This document shows, piece after piece, positions 8,264-16,360 of a DNA stretch of 64,000 nt. Source of the DNA: Raineyella sp034933565 (GTDB lineage: Bacteria > Actinomycetota > Actinomycetes > Propionibacteriales > Propionibacteriaceae). The notes under the pieces are model-generated. The model had not been told where the DNA came from, made no database searches, and saw nothing but the letters and a program-made list of their open reading frames with translations. Positions within the stretch are counted from its first letter, which is position 1, and each line of letters begins with the position of its first letter. Position numbers and translations under genes: made by a program. Location of the stretch: assembly GCF_034933565.1 (NCBI RefSeq), contig NZ_JAYFNG010000030.1, forward strand, positions 1 through 64,000, given 5' to 3'.

Positions 8264-9541
8264 ATGGCCCGGGAGTTCCGTACGGTGCGGCGGCCGGCGA
8301 GCATGGACACGCCGGAGTTCGACCTCGCCTATGTCCGCGCCCACCGGGGCGCCGGCGTGCCGGTGGTGATCATCCCCGGCGGTCCGGGGCTGGGGTCCGT
8401 CCGGGTGTACGGCGGCCTGCGGCGGTCCGCGCCTGACCTCGACATCGTCATGGTCGAGCACCGGGGCGTCGGGTATTCACGCCGTGACCTGACCGGCGCC
8501 GAGCTGCCCGCCTCCGCGATGACGGTCGCCGCCGCCGTCGACGACATCGCCGCTGTCCTGGACGCCGAACACATCGACCGGGCGGTGATCGTCGGCAGTT
8601 CGTACGGCACCTATCTCGCGCAGGGCTTCGGGGTGCGCCACCCGGAACGGGTGGTCGCGATGGTGCTCGACTCGACATTGCTCTCCGCGCAGGACCACGA
8701 CGCCGTACGGGCCCATGCCCGCCGGCTGCTGTGGGAGGGGGAGCGCGGCCCGACCGCGGCCGCAGCCCGTCGGATCCGCCGGCTGGTCGAGAAGGAGGGG
8801 GCCGATCCGCTGCCGCTGGGCGCCACCTCGGCGTTCCTCTACGAGTTCGGCGGGGTGCCCCGGCTCGAGCGCTACCTGGAGCAGCGGGCCCGCCACCGCA
8901 CCGGCCTGGTGGACCGTACGTTCCGGGTGGCGCGGACGCACGGCACTGCCCGGTCGGTGCCGTACGTGATGGAGTTCGGGCTGGTCGGCAACCTGGCCAC
9001 CCGGGAACTGCAGTACGCCCCGGCCCCCGACGGGCTGATCTTCGACCCGGCGTACGCCACCGCCGGCCTGCTGGCCCGCTTCCCGGCGTTCGAGAAGGAG
9101 CCGTTCGACCTGCCCGCCGCGCTGCCGCGATTCGACTGGCCGGTGGTGGTGCTGACCGGGGAGCGGGACCTCACGACGCCGCCGAGCGTGGCGAAACGGA
9201 CCGCCGCGCTGGCCCGTCGGTCCCGGTTCGTCCGGGTGCCGGGCATCGGGCACAGCGTGCTGGACTCCCACCCCGAGGCGCTGCTGGCCGCGATCCGGGC
9301 CCTGCTCCGGGGCGAGCCGATCTCGCTGGGCGGGCTGCGGCGCCGCGGCCTCACCCGACACCTGGCCCCGGCGATCGGTGGCCTGCTCGCCGTCGACCGG
9401 CTGTCGGCTGCCCTGCTCCGTGACGCTCCGTCCGGCCGGGACGGGGTGGACGGCCGGGACGGGGCGGACGGCCCCGATGGCCCCGGTATCGAGGGCCGGG
9501 ACCCGATGGACGAGGAACAGCCCTCGGCTCCTCGCCCCTGA
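8264..9541 (+). CDS. Alpha/beta hydrolase, proline-iminopeptidase-like (S33)
   Basis: 425 aa. The oxyanion motif GGPG is in VVIIPGGPGLGS. The nucleophile elbow is GSSYGTYLA (Ser). The acid is in LTGERDLTTPP and the catalytic His in GIGHSVLD, so the triad is complete. The family includes prolyl aminopeptidases and related hydrolases; the substrate cannot be told. About 30 C-terminal residues are Asp/Gly-rich with repeated DGVDGRDGADG. It has no signal peptide. The ATG at 8264 is chosen because the long upstream open frame is only the shadow of the opposite gene and because a TACGCT box fits a leaderless start. Confidence 0.85.
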   Translation: MAREFRTVRRPASMDTPEFDLAYVRAHRGAGVPVVIIPGGPGLGSVRVYGGLRRSAPDLDIVMVEHRGVGYSRRDLTGAELPASAMTVAAAVDDIAAVLDAEHIDRAVIVGSSYGTYLAQGFGVRHPERVVAMVLDSTLLSAQDHDAVRAHARRLLWEGERGPTAAAARRIRRLVEKEGADPLPLGATSAFLYEFGGVPRLERYLEQRARHRTGLVDRTFRVARTHGTARSVPYVMEFGLVGNLATRELQYAPAPDGLIFDPAYATAGLLARFPAFEKEPFDLPAALPRFDWPVVVLTGERDLTTPPSVAKRTAALARRSRFVRVPGIGHSVLDSHPEALLAAIRALLRGEPISLGGLRRRGLTRHLAPAIGGLLAVDRLSAALLRDAPSGRDGVDGRDGADGPDGPGIEGRDPMDEEQPSAPRP

Positions 9542-9614
9542 CAGTCCGACGGACCGGCGGACGAGGGGCAGCTCTCCGGCCCCGGTCCTGACGATCCGGC
9601 AACGGACGGTCGCG

Positions 9615-10394
9615 TCAGGCGCGGGTGCGGGGCTCCTCGGTGGCTCCGGCGGCACTGCCTGCAGCCGGCTGTTCCGCCGCGGCCAGGGCGGCCTGGTAGC
9701 TCGGCTCGGTCCGCTTGATCCGGCGGATGACGTACGCCGTCAGCGGCATCACCGCGTACTGCACGGCGACCTTGTAGACGAACCCGAAGAACGTGTAGTT
9801 GGCCCACTGGCCGGGCGTGGTGATGCCGATCGCGGTCGCGGCGACCGAACAGAAGACGAGGGTGTCGACCAGTTCCCCGGCGCCCGTCGACCCGGCCAGC
9901 CGGCCGATCAGGCCGCGCTCCAGGCGCCGTTTCTTGCGGGCCCACATGATGAAGGAGTTCACCGACTGGCCGCAGATGAATCCGAGCATGCTGGCCAGCA
10001 CGATCTGCCACACCGGGCCCAGCGCCGTCTCCAGGGCCGCCTGCTTGGCCAGCCCGTAGTCGTCGGTGAAGCCGGGCAGCGCGATGATGATCGCGTACGT
10101 CAGCACCGCCCCGATGCTGGTCAGGAACCCGGCGGTGATCGCCCGGCGGGCGGCGCGGACGCCATAGATCTCGGTGATGGTGTCGCCCAGGATGTAGGCG
10201 AGTGGGAAGAGGAAGAAGCCGCCGTCGGTGATGACCGGGCCGAGGACGACCCCCTTGGAGCCGCCGATGTTGGACAGCACGACGACCACGCACATGATCG
10301 CGAGCATCGTGGCGTAGCGGGGGGAACCGGGGTCCGCGTACGCCGCGCGGCGCAGGGGCTGGCCCTGGTGGGCATCGGTTGTCACTGCTGTCAC
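9615..10394 (-). CDS. Queuosine precursor transporter, VUT family (YhhQ/QueT-like)
   Basis: 259 aa integral membrane protein with about six hydrophobic segments. The family signature is clear: NIGGSKGVVLGPVITDGGFF, then PLAYILGDTITEIYG and GFICGQSVNSFIMW. Members of this family import queuosine precursors such as preQ0/preQ1 for tRNA wobble modification. No que gene is nearby. The first GTG (10394) is preceded by TAGACT eight bases away, so the start may be leaderless; GTG 10385 is the alternative. The C-terminus is Ala/Glu-rich. Confidence 0.85.
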   Translation of the reverse strand: MTAVTTDAHQGQPLRRAAYADPGSPRYATMLAIMCVVVVLSNIGGSKGVVLGPVITDGGFFLFPLAYILGDTITEIYGVRAARRAITAGFLTSIGAVLTYAIIIALPGFTDDYGLAKQAALETALGPVWQIVLASMLGFICGQSVNSFIMWARKKRRLERGLIGRLAGSTGAGELVDTLVFCSVAATAIGITTPGQWANYTFFGFVYKVAVQYAVMPLTAYVIRRIKRTEPSYQAALAAAEQPAAGSAAGATEEPRTRA

Positions 10395-10402
10395 AGGTCG
10401 GC

Positions 10403-10408
10403 AGTCTA
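10403..10408 (-). promoter_or_regulatory. -10 box TAGACT before the VUT transporter
   Basis: Reverse-strand TAGACT lies eight bases before the GTG at 10394, consistent with a leaderless or nearly leaderless mRNA. Confidence 0.45.
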
Positions 10409-10684
10409 GGCGTCGGAGCTGTCCGAGGTCCCTCGCCGCCGTCAGCGGTCCCGCCCCAGGAACCGGCCCGGCGGTCCGCAGGAACCCGGCCCAGCGGCCC
10501 GCCCCAGCGGCCCGGCTCGGTGGTCCGGCGCAGGAACCCGGCTCGGTGGTCCGGCGCAGGAGCCCGGCTCGGTGGCTCGACCCAGCGGCCCCTTCCAGGA
10601 ACCCGGCCGGGCGGCCCGGCCCGGGGACCCGGCCCGAGAGCTGGCCGGCGGGGGGCGGAGGCGTGTCGAGGGCATCACCCCTTG

Positions 10685-10700
10685 TCGTACGGGTGTTCGA
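10685..10700 (+). promoter_or_regulatory. LexA (SOS) box-like site
   Basis: TCGTAC-GGGT-GTTCGA matches the mycobacterial SOS box TCGAAC-N4-GTTCGA at 11 of 12 arm positions. It lies 21 bases before the -10 box of the DUF222-HNH gene, where it would overlap the -35 region. Confidence 0.6.
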
Positions 10701-10721
10701 TTCATTGTCAGAGGCCTCCTC

Positions 10722-10727
10722 TAGTGT
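10722..10727 (+). promoter_or_regulatory. -10 box TAGTGT of a leaderless transcript
   Basis: TAGTGT is followed by seven bases and then ATG 10735. This box decides the start of the DUF222-HNH gene. Confidence 0.55.
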
Positions 10728-10734
10728 CGGGGAC

Positions 10735-12093
10735 ATGGAACGGGAGTGGGGTACCCGGACCGGCGAGGTGCTCGCCGGGATCCTGGGGCTGCTTGACGGT
10801 CTGACCGAGGACTGTGGTCCGGGTGGTGACGGTGGTCCGGGTGACCGTGGATTCGCCTCCGATCGGGAGCGGGTGGATCTGGCATCGGCGGCGATCGAGG
10901 CCGCGGACCGGCTGCGCATGCTGGCGTCGGTGCTGATCGGTGAGGCCGAGGCCACCGGTGCTGATGTCGCGGCGACCGGTCTGTCGGTGGTGAGTTGGCT
11001 GGCCGACACCCGGCGGATGACGCGACGGGAGGTGTGGGCCTTGTTGCATCAGGGTCGTGACCTGGCGGCGTTCCCGCTGGTGCGGGCGGCGGGGTTGGCG
11101 GGCGAGGTGTCGCCGACCCAGGCGCGCTCGATCTGCGAGGTGCTGGTCGATCTGCCCGACGAGCTCGGCCCGGAGACGCTCCGGCAGGCCGAGGTGGACA
11201 TGGTCGGTTTCGCCGCGGCCCTGGATTCGCGCGGCCTGACGACCGCGGCCGAGCACCTGCTGGAGGTCCTCGCGCCCGACACGGCGGACGAGCTGGAGGC
11301 CAAGAGGCTGGAGCGGGAGGCGCGGCGGGCCCGGCGTAACCGGTCGCTGTTCTTCGTCCCCGACGGGCAGGGGTCGGTCCTGATCAAGGGGAAGTTGCCG
11401 GTGCTGGCCGCGCAGGCGCTCATCGTGCAGATCGACGCGATCGTTGCCCGGGATCGCCGCGCCGCCCTGGATGCCCTGGATCCGCTGGCGGAGGAGGTGA
11501 CTCCGGCGATGCGGCGGGCCGATGCGCTGGTCGAGCTGGCGGCTGCTGCCGCCCTGCACCAGGACGCGCCCGCCCACGGGGGTGATCGGCCGCGGATCGT
11601 GGTCACCGTCCCACTGGAGCGGCTGACGGAGCTGGCGACGTCCGGTGACCTGATCGGGCCGGGTGAGCGGGTTGCGGCGGGGGACCTACGGCAGCTGTGC
11701 TGCGATGCCGACCTCGTCCCGGTGGTCCTCGGTGGGCGCTCGGAGGCGCTGGATGTGGGGCGCGAGCATCGCCTGGTCACCGCACCGATCCGTACGGCAC
11801 TGACCATCCGCGACCGGGGCTGCGTGTTCCCCGGTTGTGACAGGCCGCCAGCGGCGTGTCACGCGCATCATCTGGTCCCGTGGCAGAGCGGTGGAGCGAC
11901 ATCGCTGGACAACCTGGTGCTGGTGTGCGCGCACCATCACGGGATCGTGGAACCGACCGCGGACCCGCCGGGGCGTCGGTGGGAGATCCGGCTCGGCGCC
12001 GACGGCCTCCCCGAGGTCCTGCCACCGCTCCACGTCGATCGGACCCGCCGGCCCCGTCGCCACCAACGGTTCCGCGCCGCGCTGACCGCGTGA
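10735..12093 (+). CDS. DUF222-HNH endonuclease-like protein (13E12 family)
   Basis: 452 aa. An alpha-helical DUF222 region (about residues 30-330) precedes an HNH nuclease domain with zinc-type cysteines: CVFPGCDRPP, HAHHLVPWQSGG, NLVLVCAHHHG. The HNH fold cuts DNA in a metal-dependent way; the target of 13E12 proteins is unknown. In mycobacteria several are induced by DNA damage through LexA, and a near-perfect SOS box lies upstream here. The open frame extends further upstream, but the TAGTGT box seven bases before ATG 10735 supports this start. A second, diverged copy is at 49.3-50.9 kb. Confidence 0.88.
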   Translation: MEREWGTRTGEVLAGILGLLDGLTEDCGPGGDGGPGDRGFASDRERVDLASAAIEAADRLRMLASVLIGEAEATGADVAATGLSVVSWLADTRRMTRREVWALLHQGRDLAAFPLVRAAGLAGEVSPTQARSICEVLVDLPDELGPETLRQAEVDMVGFAAALDSRGLTTAAEHLLEVLAPDTADELEAKRLEREARRARRNRSLFFVPDGQGSVLIKGKLPVLAAQALIVQIDAIVARDRRAALDALDPLAEEVTPAMRRADALVELAAAAALHQDAPAHGGDRPRIVVTVPLERLTELATSGDLIGPGERVAAGDLRQLCCDADLVPVVLGGRSEALDVGREHRLVTAPIRTALTIRDRGCVFPGCDRPPAACHAHHLVPWQSGGATSLDNLVLVCAHHHGIVEPTADPPGRRWEIRLGADGLPEVLPPLHVDRTRRPRRHQRFRAALTA

Positions 12094-12149
12094 AGCCGCG
12101 ATGACTCTGTGAAGAGGAGGCGGCCTGACGATGAGCGTCGGACTCTGCC

Positions 12150-12191
12150 GTGACGGTCTCGTCGTGACGGTCTCGTCGTGACGGTCTCGCC
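12150..12191. repeat. 14-bp tandem repeat, 3 copies
   Basis: GTGACGGTCTCGTC at 12150 and 12164, and GTGACGGTCTCGCC at 12178. It lies in the 300-nt gap (12094-12393) between the HNH gene and the convergent TetR gene, which holds no gene. Confidence 0.85.
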
Positions 12192-12222
12192 GTGATGGTC
12201 CTCTGTGGGAGGTGATCCCGTT

Positions 12223-12328
12223 GCGAGGGCCGTACTGCGACGATCCCGCTGTGGCGACCTGAGAACCCAATCCGCTGCCTCGCTTCCGGCCCACACGGCG
12301 AGGGCCGTACTGCGACGATCCCGCTGTG
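12223..12328. repeat. Exact 31-bp direct repeat, copies 75 bp apart
   Basis: The 31 bases at 12223-12253 (beginning GCGAGGGCCGTACTG, ending GATCCCGCTGTG) recur exactly at 12298-12328. The DNA between the copies is unrelated. No insertion-sequence feature is visible. Confidence 0.85.
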
Positions 12329-12393
12329 ACGGACCCCTCGGACGGTGCCGTGGCGTGGGGCGGCTGCGGCGCGCCCGAACGGCGCGGGTACCG

Positions 12394-13194
12394 TCAGCGG
12401 CCCCAGTCCCCCAGGGCGCCCTCGAGTGCGCCGAGCGCCGCTTCGATCAGTGGCCAGCGCTCCTCCTCGCGGCAGCCGCCCGCGACCCAGCGCGCGCACG
12501 CTCCGTCGAGGAACCCGAGGAAGCCCCACAGGGCGAACTCATGGCGGTCCCACGGCGTTGGTAGCAGGATTCGGCGGAGGGTCTCGATGGTCGCGGCCCG
12601 GGCCTCCCTGCGGACCGCGAGCGTCTGGGCGGGTTCGGTGCCGCTCTCGAGGAATCCGCGGGTCGCGACCGCGCCGTCGGCGACATGGCCGAGCTGGATC
12701 TGCAGGGCTGCCGTCACCCGGTCGCGCGCTGAGGTGGTGGGCGGGAGAGTGTCGTCGGCGGCACGCTGCTGCCGGGCGAGGTCCGCGAGGGAAGCGCGGA
12801 CGACCTCGGTGTAGAGCCCGGCCTTCGTGCTGAAGTAGCGAAACACCAGCGCCTCGGAGGAGCCCGCGGCGGCGGCGATATCGGCGACGGCGACATCGGC
12901 GTACGCGGCCCCGGCGAAGAGGTCGGTCGCCGCTGTCAGGATCTCGGCGCGACGGGTCTCGGCATCGAGGCGCTGCCGTGGGGAGCGATCCGTACGTGGC
13001 CCACGCTCGTGGTCGGCCGTACGCGCATGCTCCGCCACCTGGTCGTGTCCAGCCGCCTGGTCGTGTCCAGCCGCCTGGTCGTGCTCCGCCACCCGGTCGT
13101 GCCCAGCCGTAGGCCGATGGCCGGCCGTACGCACACGGTCCGTCGCACGTTTGTGGTCGGCCGAAAGTTCATGGTCAGGGGGCACGGGTTTCAT
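12394..13194 (-). CDS. TetR-family transcriptional regulator with repeat-rich N-terminus
   Basis: 266 aa. The TetR helix-turn-helix lies near residues 80-125: RRAEILTAATDLFAGAAYAD, then DIAAAAGSSEALVFRYFSTK. A ligand-binding helical domain follows, of unknown specificity. The first ~65 residues are extra for this family and consist of His/Asp/Gln/Ala repeats (AGHDQAAGHDQVAEH) from an 18-bp DNA repeat. The ATG at 13194 is supported by a TAGCTT box six bases upstream that sits inside an inverted repeat, suggesting autoregulation. It is divergent from the GH13 gene and may control it. Confidence 0.88.
   Translation of the reverse strand: MKPVPPDHELSADHKRATDRVRTAGHRPTAGHDRVAEHDQAAGHDQAAGHDQVAEHARTADHERGPRTDRSPRQRLDAETRRAEILTAATDLFAGAAYADVAVADIAAAAGSSEALVFRYFSTKAGLYTEVVRASLADLARQQRAADDTLPPTTSARDRVTAALQIQLGHVADGAVATRGFLESGTEPAQTLAVRREARAATIETLRRILLPTPWDRHEFALWGFLGFLDGACARWVAGGCREEERWPLIEAALGALEGALGDWGR
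13030..13101. repeat. 18-bp in-frame repeat, 4 copies, in the tetR N-terminus
   Basis: Copies at 13030, 13048, 13066 and 13084 follow the pattern TCCAGCCGCCTGGTCGTG, with the outer two differing (CTCCGCCACCTGGTCGTG type). Six codons per unit give the HDQAAG-like peptide repeat. Confidence 0.9.
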
Positions 13195-13195
13195 T

Positions 13196-13207
13196 CTAGC
13201 AAGCTAG
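13196..13207. promoter_or_regulatory. Inverted repeat over the tetR -10 box (probable operator)
   Basis: CTAGC-AA-GCTAG on the + strand. On the - strand the TAGCTT -10 box (13206-13201) of tetR lies inside it, six bases before the ATG. A repressor bound here would block its own promoter. Confidence 0.55.
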
Positions 13208-13229
13208 TGAGTTAGGCTCGGCATCATTG

Positions 13230-13244
13230 CTGAGGCTGACTCAG
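13230..13244. promoter_or_regulatory. Second inverted repeat in the tetR-GH13 gap
   Basis: CTGAG-GCTGA-CTCAG, a 5-bp-arm inverted repeat between the divergent tetR and GH13 genes. It may be a second regulator site or part of the GH13 promoter region. Confidence 0.35.
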
Positions 13245-13339
13245 TAACGATGTTGATCGTCGGTTTGCCTGCACGTGCACCCTGCGCCTCCCGCACACCC
13301 GCAGGTCTCGGCGAGCCTGCCGGCCGGAAAGGAACTCCC

Positions 13340-14614
13340 ATGTCTCTGCTCGACACCGCCGTCTGGTGGCACGTCTACCCGCTGGGCGCCCTCGGGGCCC
13401 CGATCCGTGGCGAACGACCGGCCGAGGTGGTGCATCGGCTGTCCGGCCTGGAGGCGTGGCTCGACCACGTCGTCGACCTCGGCTGCTCGGGGCTGCTGCT
13501 CGGTCCTGTTTTCGCCTCCGACACCCACGGCTACGACACCCTCGACCACTTCGCCCTCGACCCCCGGCTCGGCGACGACGCGGACTTCGACCACCTGCTC
13601 GCCGCGGCGGCCGAGCGGGGTCTGGCCGTGGTGCTCGACGGGGTGTTCAACCACGTCGGCCGTCGCCATCCCTGGGTCGAGCGGGCGCTGGCCGAGGGGC
13701 CGCAGAGCGAGTGCGCCGGCCTGGTCCGGATCGACTGGTCCGACGACGGCCAGGGCCACCGCCGGGGCGTCCCGGCGACCTGGGAGGGGCACGGCGACCT
13801 CGTCCCGCTGCGCCACGACGATCCCCGGGTCGCGGACGCGGTGGTGGCGATCATGCTGCACTGGTTGCGTCGTGGCATCGCCGGCTGGCGCCTCGACGTC
13901 GCCTACTCGGTGCCGTCGTGGTTCTGGCGCACCGTCCTCGCCCGGGTCCGCGCCGAGTTCCCGGAGATGATCGTAATCGGCGAGGTCATCCACGGCGACT
14001 ATCCGGCGATCGCCGCCGCGGGCACCCTCGACTCGGTCACCGGGTACGAGCTGTGGAAGGCGACCTGGAGCTCGCTGCGCGACCGCAACCTCTGGGAACT
14101 CGCCTGGGCGCTGGAGCGCCACGACCGGTTCAGCCGTGACGTCGTCCTGCAGACCTTCGTCGGCAACCACGACGTCGACCGGATCGCCGACACCGTCGGC
14201 GACGCCGGGGCGGCTCTCGCCCTCGCCGTGCTGATGACCACCCCCGGCATGCCGAGCATCTACTACGGCGACGAGGAGGCCTTCCGCGGTCGCAAGGGCA
14301 CCGGGCCCGCCGCGGACGATCCGGTCCGGCCGCCACTGCCCGCCGGCCCCGACCGACTCGCCCCGTACGGCGCCTGGATGTACCGGCTGCACCAGGACCT
14401 GATCGGGCTGCGCCGCCGCCACCCCTGGCTGGTCCGTGCCCGGCTGCGGGTGGTCGGCAAGGACTGCACCTGGATCACCTACGAGTCGACCGGACCGGCG
14501 GGACAGACCGTACGGGTCGGGATCACCCTGGATCCGCACCCGGCGGTGCGGATCCGGACGGACTCCGAGGAGCTCACCTGGTCGGGCGCGCCGCTCGACA
14601 TGGCGGTCCGGTGA
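13340..14614 (+). CDS. GH13 alpha-amylase-family glycoside hydrolase
   Basis: 424 aa, short for the family. The (beta/alpha)8 motifs are all present: DGVFNHVG (region I), GWRLDVAY with the nucleophile Asp (II), VIGEVIHG with the acid Glu (III), and FVGNHDVDR with the transition-state Asp (IV). PSIYYGDE follows. The C-terminal beta domain is small. No signal peptide is visible, so it should act on intracellular maltodextrin, trehalose or similar alpha-glucosides. GGAAAGGA precedes the ATG. It is divergent from the TetR gene. Confidence 0.88.
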   Translation: MSLLDTAVWWHVYPLGALGAPIRGERPAEVVHRLSGLEAWLDHVVDLGCSGLLLGPVFASDTHGYDTLDHFALDPRLGDDADFDHLLAAAAERGLAVVLDGVFNHVGRRHPWVERALAEGPQSECAGLVRIDWSDDGQGHRRGVPATWEGHGDLVPLRHDDPRVADAVVAIMLHWLRRGIAGWRLDVAYSVPSWFWRTVLARVRAEFPEMIVIGEVIHGDYPAIAAAGTLDSVTGYELWKATWSSLRDRNLWELAWALERHDRFSRDVVLQTFVGNHDVDRIADTVGDAGAALALAVLMTTPGMPSIYYGDEEAFRGRKGTGPAADDPVRPPLPAGPDRLAPYGAWMYRLHQDLIGLRRRHPWLVRARLRVVGKDCTWITYESTGPAGQTVRVGITLDPHPAVRIRTDSEELTWSGAPLDMAVR

Positions 14615-14929
14615 CCGCCCGGTGAGCCCTTGCGGTCGGGTCGGCGTCGAGCGGGTGTCCGCAGGCTGCCCCGGCGGGTCTGCCGGCCCGTACGACCGCG
14701 TGACGACGGTGCGTGCGGCGCCCGGGGGGAAACCCAGGAGCGTCCGGCGACATGCCATCCCGATGCGGGAGACCGATGGCGCGCCGACTAGCATCCCTGA
14801 ACAGTGCCATCCGGCTCTCCGGCCCCGCGTGAGCGGACCGGCCGATCGCCCGCGCGGCGGCGCCCGGGTGGGTGGCCCCCGATGAGCCCCCTGGCGGGTG
14901 GCCCGGACGAGCGGTAGGAAGGCAGGACT
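14615..14929. other. 315-nt intergenic region before the mutase gene
   Basis: No clear gene. TAGCAT at 14789-14794 is the best -10 candidate for the mutase-glycosyltransferase pair. A 37-codon frame from GTG 14804 to 14917 has no supporting feature and is not called. Confidence 0.4.
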
Positions 14930-16360
14930 GTGGTGGAGACCGGTGGAGGCCGTACGGCCGACGGTGCGGGGGGCGCGCAGGGCGCGGCTCCGGACGATCC
15001 CGACAGGCACGATCACAGCAGGCAGGCACCCCCGGTCCCGGGCCCCGACGCGGGTGCGCCCGGTGGCTCCGACGCGGGGGAGCACCGCGGTCCCGAGGCC
15101 GGCGGGCACGACGTGAGTGCGCACAACGTGAGCGGGCACGGTCCGGATGTCGGAACGTACGATGCGGTCGTCGTCGGCGCCGGGTTCGCCGGCACCACGA
15201 TCGCCCGGGAGCTCGCCGAGCGCGGCGGGCGGCGGGTGCTCGTCCTCGAACAACGCCCGCACATCGGCGGCAACGCGTACGACCATGTCGACGAGGCCGG
15301 GGTGCTGGTGCACAAGTACGGCCCGCACATCTTCCACACCCGCGACGAGCGGGTCTTCGACTACCTGTCCCGCTTCACGCAGTGGAACGGCTACTCCCAC
15401 GAGGTGCTGGCGAACGTCCACGGCACCTTCCTGCCGGTCCCGTTCAACAAGGTGTCGATGCGTCTCGCGTTCGGCGAGGAGCGTGGCGAGCAGCTGATCG
15501 CCAAGATGGTCGCCCGCTTCGGTGACGGCGCCAAGGTCTCGATCAACGATCTGCGGGCCGAGGACGATCCGGAGCTGGCCGAGGTCGCCGAGTACGTCTA
15601 CCGCAACGTCTTCCTCACCTACACGCTCAAGCAGTGGGGCACCACGCCGGACAAGATCGACGCGTCGGTCACCGCCCGGGTGCCGGTGTTCCTCTCCGAG
15701 GACTGCCGCTACTTCCAGGACCCGCACCAGGGCCTGCCGACCGACGGCTACACCGCGCTGATCGGGCGGATGCTCGACCACCCCGGCATCACCGTCCGCA
15801 CCGACGTCGACGCCCGCACGGTGCTCGACCTGACCACGCCGGGGGTGGTCCGGATCGACGGGCAGACCTTCGCCGGCACGGTCGTCTACACCGGCCCGCT
15901 GGACGAGCTGTTCGACAACCGCTTCGGCAGCCTGCCGTACCGTTCGCTGGACTTCGTCTTCGAGACCTACCAGCAGGACTGGTTCCAGCAACGCGGCACG
16001 ATCAACTACACGGTCTCCGAGGACTACACCCGGATCACCGAGTTCAAGTACCTCACCCGCCAGGAGCTGGCCGGGGTGACGACGATCGTGCGGGAGTACT
16101 CCAAGCCGTACGAGCCGGACACCGGGATGGACCCGTACTACCCGGTGCTCGACGCCGAGCACCTCGCGCTGCACGGCAGGTACGTGGCGCTGACCCAGGA
16201 GTACCCCGACTTCCACCCGATCGGCCGGCTCGCCGAGTACCGCTACTACAACATGGACGCGACCGTGGCGAACGCCCTGGCGCTGTCCGACCGGCTCCTC
16301 GCCGGAGCCCCAGGGCCCCGCAGCGGCGGCCGGGCCGCAGCACAGACCGAGGAGAACTGA
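14930..16360 (+). CDS. glf: UDP-galactopyranose mutase
   Basis: 476 aa flavoenzyme that interconverts UDP-galactopyranose and UDP-galactofuranose. The FAD-binding start is TYDAVVVGAGFAGTTIA, followed by HIGGNAYD, KYGPHIFHT and the C-terminal EYRYYNMDATVANAL. About 75 Gly/Asp/His-rich residues precede the Rossmann fold, unlike the compact usual enzyme, and are probably disordered. GTG 14930 is chosen because AGGAAGG lies eight bases upstream. It abuts a family 2 glycosyltransferase, so the pair probably makes and transfers galactofuranose into a cell-surface glycan. Confidence 0.92.
   Translation: MVETGGGRTADGAGGAQGAAPDDPDRHDHSRQAPPVPGPDAGAPGGSDAGEHRGPEAGGHDVSAHNVSGHGPDVGTYDAVVVGAGFAGTTIARELAERGGRRVLVLEQRPHIGGNAYDHVDEAGVLVHKYGPHIFHTRDERVFDYLSRFTQWNGYSHEVLANVHGTFLPVPFNKVSMRLAFGEERGEQLIAKMVARFGDGAKVSINDLRAEDDPELAEVAEYVYRNVFLTYTLKQWGTTPDKIDASVTARVPVFLSEDCRYFQDPHQGLPTDGYTALIGRMLDHPGITVRTDVDARTVLDLTTPGVVRIDGQTFAGTVVYTGPLDELFDNRFGSLPYRSLDFVFETYQQDWFQQRGTINYTVSEDYTRITEFKYLTRQELAGVTTIVREYSKPYEPDTGMDPYYPVLDAEHLALHGRYVALTQEYPDFHPIGRLAEYRYYNMDATVANALALSDRLLAGAPGPRSGGRAAAQTEEN

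Noticed and set aside
12223..12328. 31-bp repeats considered as ends of an insertion sequence or att sites
   Set aside because: They are direct and only 75 bp apart, with no transposase, integrase or tRNA.
14804..14917. 37-codon frame before glf, nine bases after a TAGCAT box
   Set aside because: The spacing is longer than at the other leaderless starts, the peptide is only Pro/Arg/Gly-rich, and nothing links it to glf control.
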